Shown piece by piece: positions 5,824-6,519 of a DNA stretch of 6,519 nucleotides. Position 1 is the first letter of the stretch. Every line of letters starts with the position of its first letter. Location of the stretch: contig JAJYOT010000063.1 of the NCBI GenBank assembly GCA_021796015.1, positions 1 to 6,519 of the forward strand. The letters are read 5' to 3'. The notes under the pieces are model-generated. The model was not told where the DNA came from and searched no databases. It saw only the letters and a program-made list of their open reading frames with translations. Position numbers and translations under genes: made by a program. Origin of the DNA: a bacterium. GTDB lineage: Bacteria > Elusimicrobiota > Elusimicrobia > UBA1565 > UBA9628.

Positions 5824-5840
5824 GCTTCAATAGAATATCT

Positions 5841-6519
5841 ATGCAAAATGCTCCTTGGCGTATTTTATTGGTTATCAAGGCCGCGGCGGATAATTCCATT
5901 CTTCTTGGAAAACTCAAAGCCTCCAACCGACCCCTCCATTTACAACAGGTAGACAATGCCGCGGAGCTCAATAAGGCTTTAACTGATTCCGTCTGGGATG
6001 TCGTCATCGGCGAGAACATCGATTCCCAATTTGGGTTGATGGACGGGCTTAAGGAAATCAAAAACCGTGATTTGGATATTCCTTGTATCGTCTTCTGCGA
6101 AAAATTGACGGAGGAAAATGTCTCCAAGGTCATGGAAGCGGGGGCCAAGGATTGCATCACTAAGGAAGGGGCGGCTCGCCTTCTTCCCGCGATCGAAAGA
6201 GAAATAGAAGAAGCTGAAAATAGAAAAAAGGCCCGACAGTTAGAGGAGCAGTATCGTCATGCGGAGAAAATGGAAATACTAGGGCGTCTGGTTGGCGGCG
6301 TGGCTCATGATTTCAATAATTTATTGACCACAATTCTAGGGAATGTCAGTTTTTTAATGGCGGGGCCCGAAGGAAACCCGAATTGGAAAGAAGACCTTGG
6401 GGAAATTAAGAAAGCGGCCCAGAGGGCGGCTTCCTTGACCAGCCAGCTCTTGGCTTTTACTCGTCGGCAGGCACTTCAGCCCAAGGTCTTAGATTTGAAT
6501 TTTGAAATTAAAAATGTCT
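5841..6519 (+). CDS. Sensor histidine kinase with degenerate N-terminal receiver (partial, 3' end outside window)
   Basis: The frame is open from ATG 5841 to the window end (226 codons), so the ATP-binding domain lies beyond the window. An in-frame TGA at 5808-5810 and the absence of other start codons fix the start, which lacks a clear Shine-Dalgarno. Residues about 6-120 have a receiver-like fold: RILLV strand, WDVVIGENID, PCIVFCE, GAKDCITK. The phosphorylation residues are mostly lost: IK (12-13) replaces the acidic pair, E58 stands at the phospho-Asp position and C86 at Thr/Ser; only K108 remains. A charged, probably coiled-coil linker (118-142) leads to a HisKA dimerisation domain with the phospho-acceptor H156 in VAHDFNNLL and a second helix ending LLAFTRRQ. 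HDFNN kinases are often hybrid kinases, so a receiver further downstream is possible. No membrane segment is seen in this part, so the kinase may be cytoplasmic. It is divergent from the LPP20 operon. Confidence 0.88.
   Translation, partial: MQNAPWRILLVIKAAADNSILLGKLKASNRPLHLQQVDNAAELNKALTDSVWDVVIGENIDSQFGLMDGLKEIKNRDLDIPCIVFCEKLTEENVSKVMEAGAKDCITKEGAARLLPAIEREIEEAENRKKARQLEEQYRHAEKMEILGRLVGGVAHDFNNLLTTILGNVSFLMAGPEGNPNWKEDLGEIKKAAQRAASLTSQLLAFTRRQALQPKVLDLNFEIKNV

Noticed and set aside
5786..6160. 124-codon open frame on the - strand
   Set aside because: Antisense to the receiver-like part of the kinase. The + strand frame has clear family motifs and runs on to the window end, so this is a shadow.

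Overview
The window looks like part of a bacterial chromosome with roughly balanced base composition, from an organism with a Gram-negative type envelope. The evidence is two lipoprotein-like genes of the LPP20/FlgT type, Sec signal peptides on two proteases, and a kinase of the HDFNN class. Lineage cannot be fixed from the sequence alone. The style (secreted CPBP and HExxH proteases, LPP20 lipoproteins, tight operons) would fit an environmental Elusimicrobiota, Bdellovibrionota or deltaproteobacterial-type genome, but that is an impression. There are no RNA genes, insertion sequences, CRISPR arrays or obvious foreign segments. Gene density is very high, and no stretch over 300 bases lacks a gene.

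Layout: bases 1-80 hold the last 25 codons of a 3-methyladenine DNA glycosylase I (tag), too short for routine ORF calling but recognisable by its zinc-binding C-terminus. After a 154-base spacer comes a tightly coupled three-gene operon on the + strand (235-2742). It encodes a CPBP-family intramembrane protease with an exported N-terminal extension, a secreted HExxH zinc metalloprotease that starts inside the previous stop codon (ATGA), and a 68-residue Cys-ended protein of unknown function. Converging on it is an RluA-family pseudouridine synthase (3728-2757, - strand). Divergent from that is a complete OmpR/PhoB-type response regulator (3804-4496, +).

The second half holds a two-gene lipoprotein operon on the - strand (5743-4503): an LPP20-like lipoprotein followed, with a 1-base TAATG overlap, by a FlgT-N-like protein with a weaker lipobox. 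It diverges from a sensor histidine kinase (5841 to the window end, incomplete) whose N-terminal receiver domain has lost its phosphorylation chemistry. The 97-base divergent spacer contains a perfect 15-base palindrome placed where the -35 regions of both candidate promoters would lie.

Working together: the three-gene protease operon is the least explained unit and the best candidate for something new, possibly a membrane or periplasmic processing module whose substrate could be the small Cys-rich protein (inference). The response regulator and the histidine kinase lie about 1.3 kb apart, separated by the lipoprotein operon. They could form a signalling pair tied to the envelope, but the sequence does not prove it.
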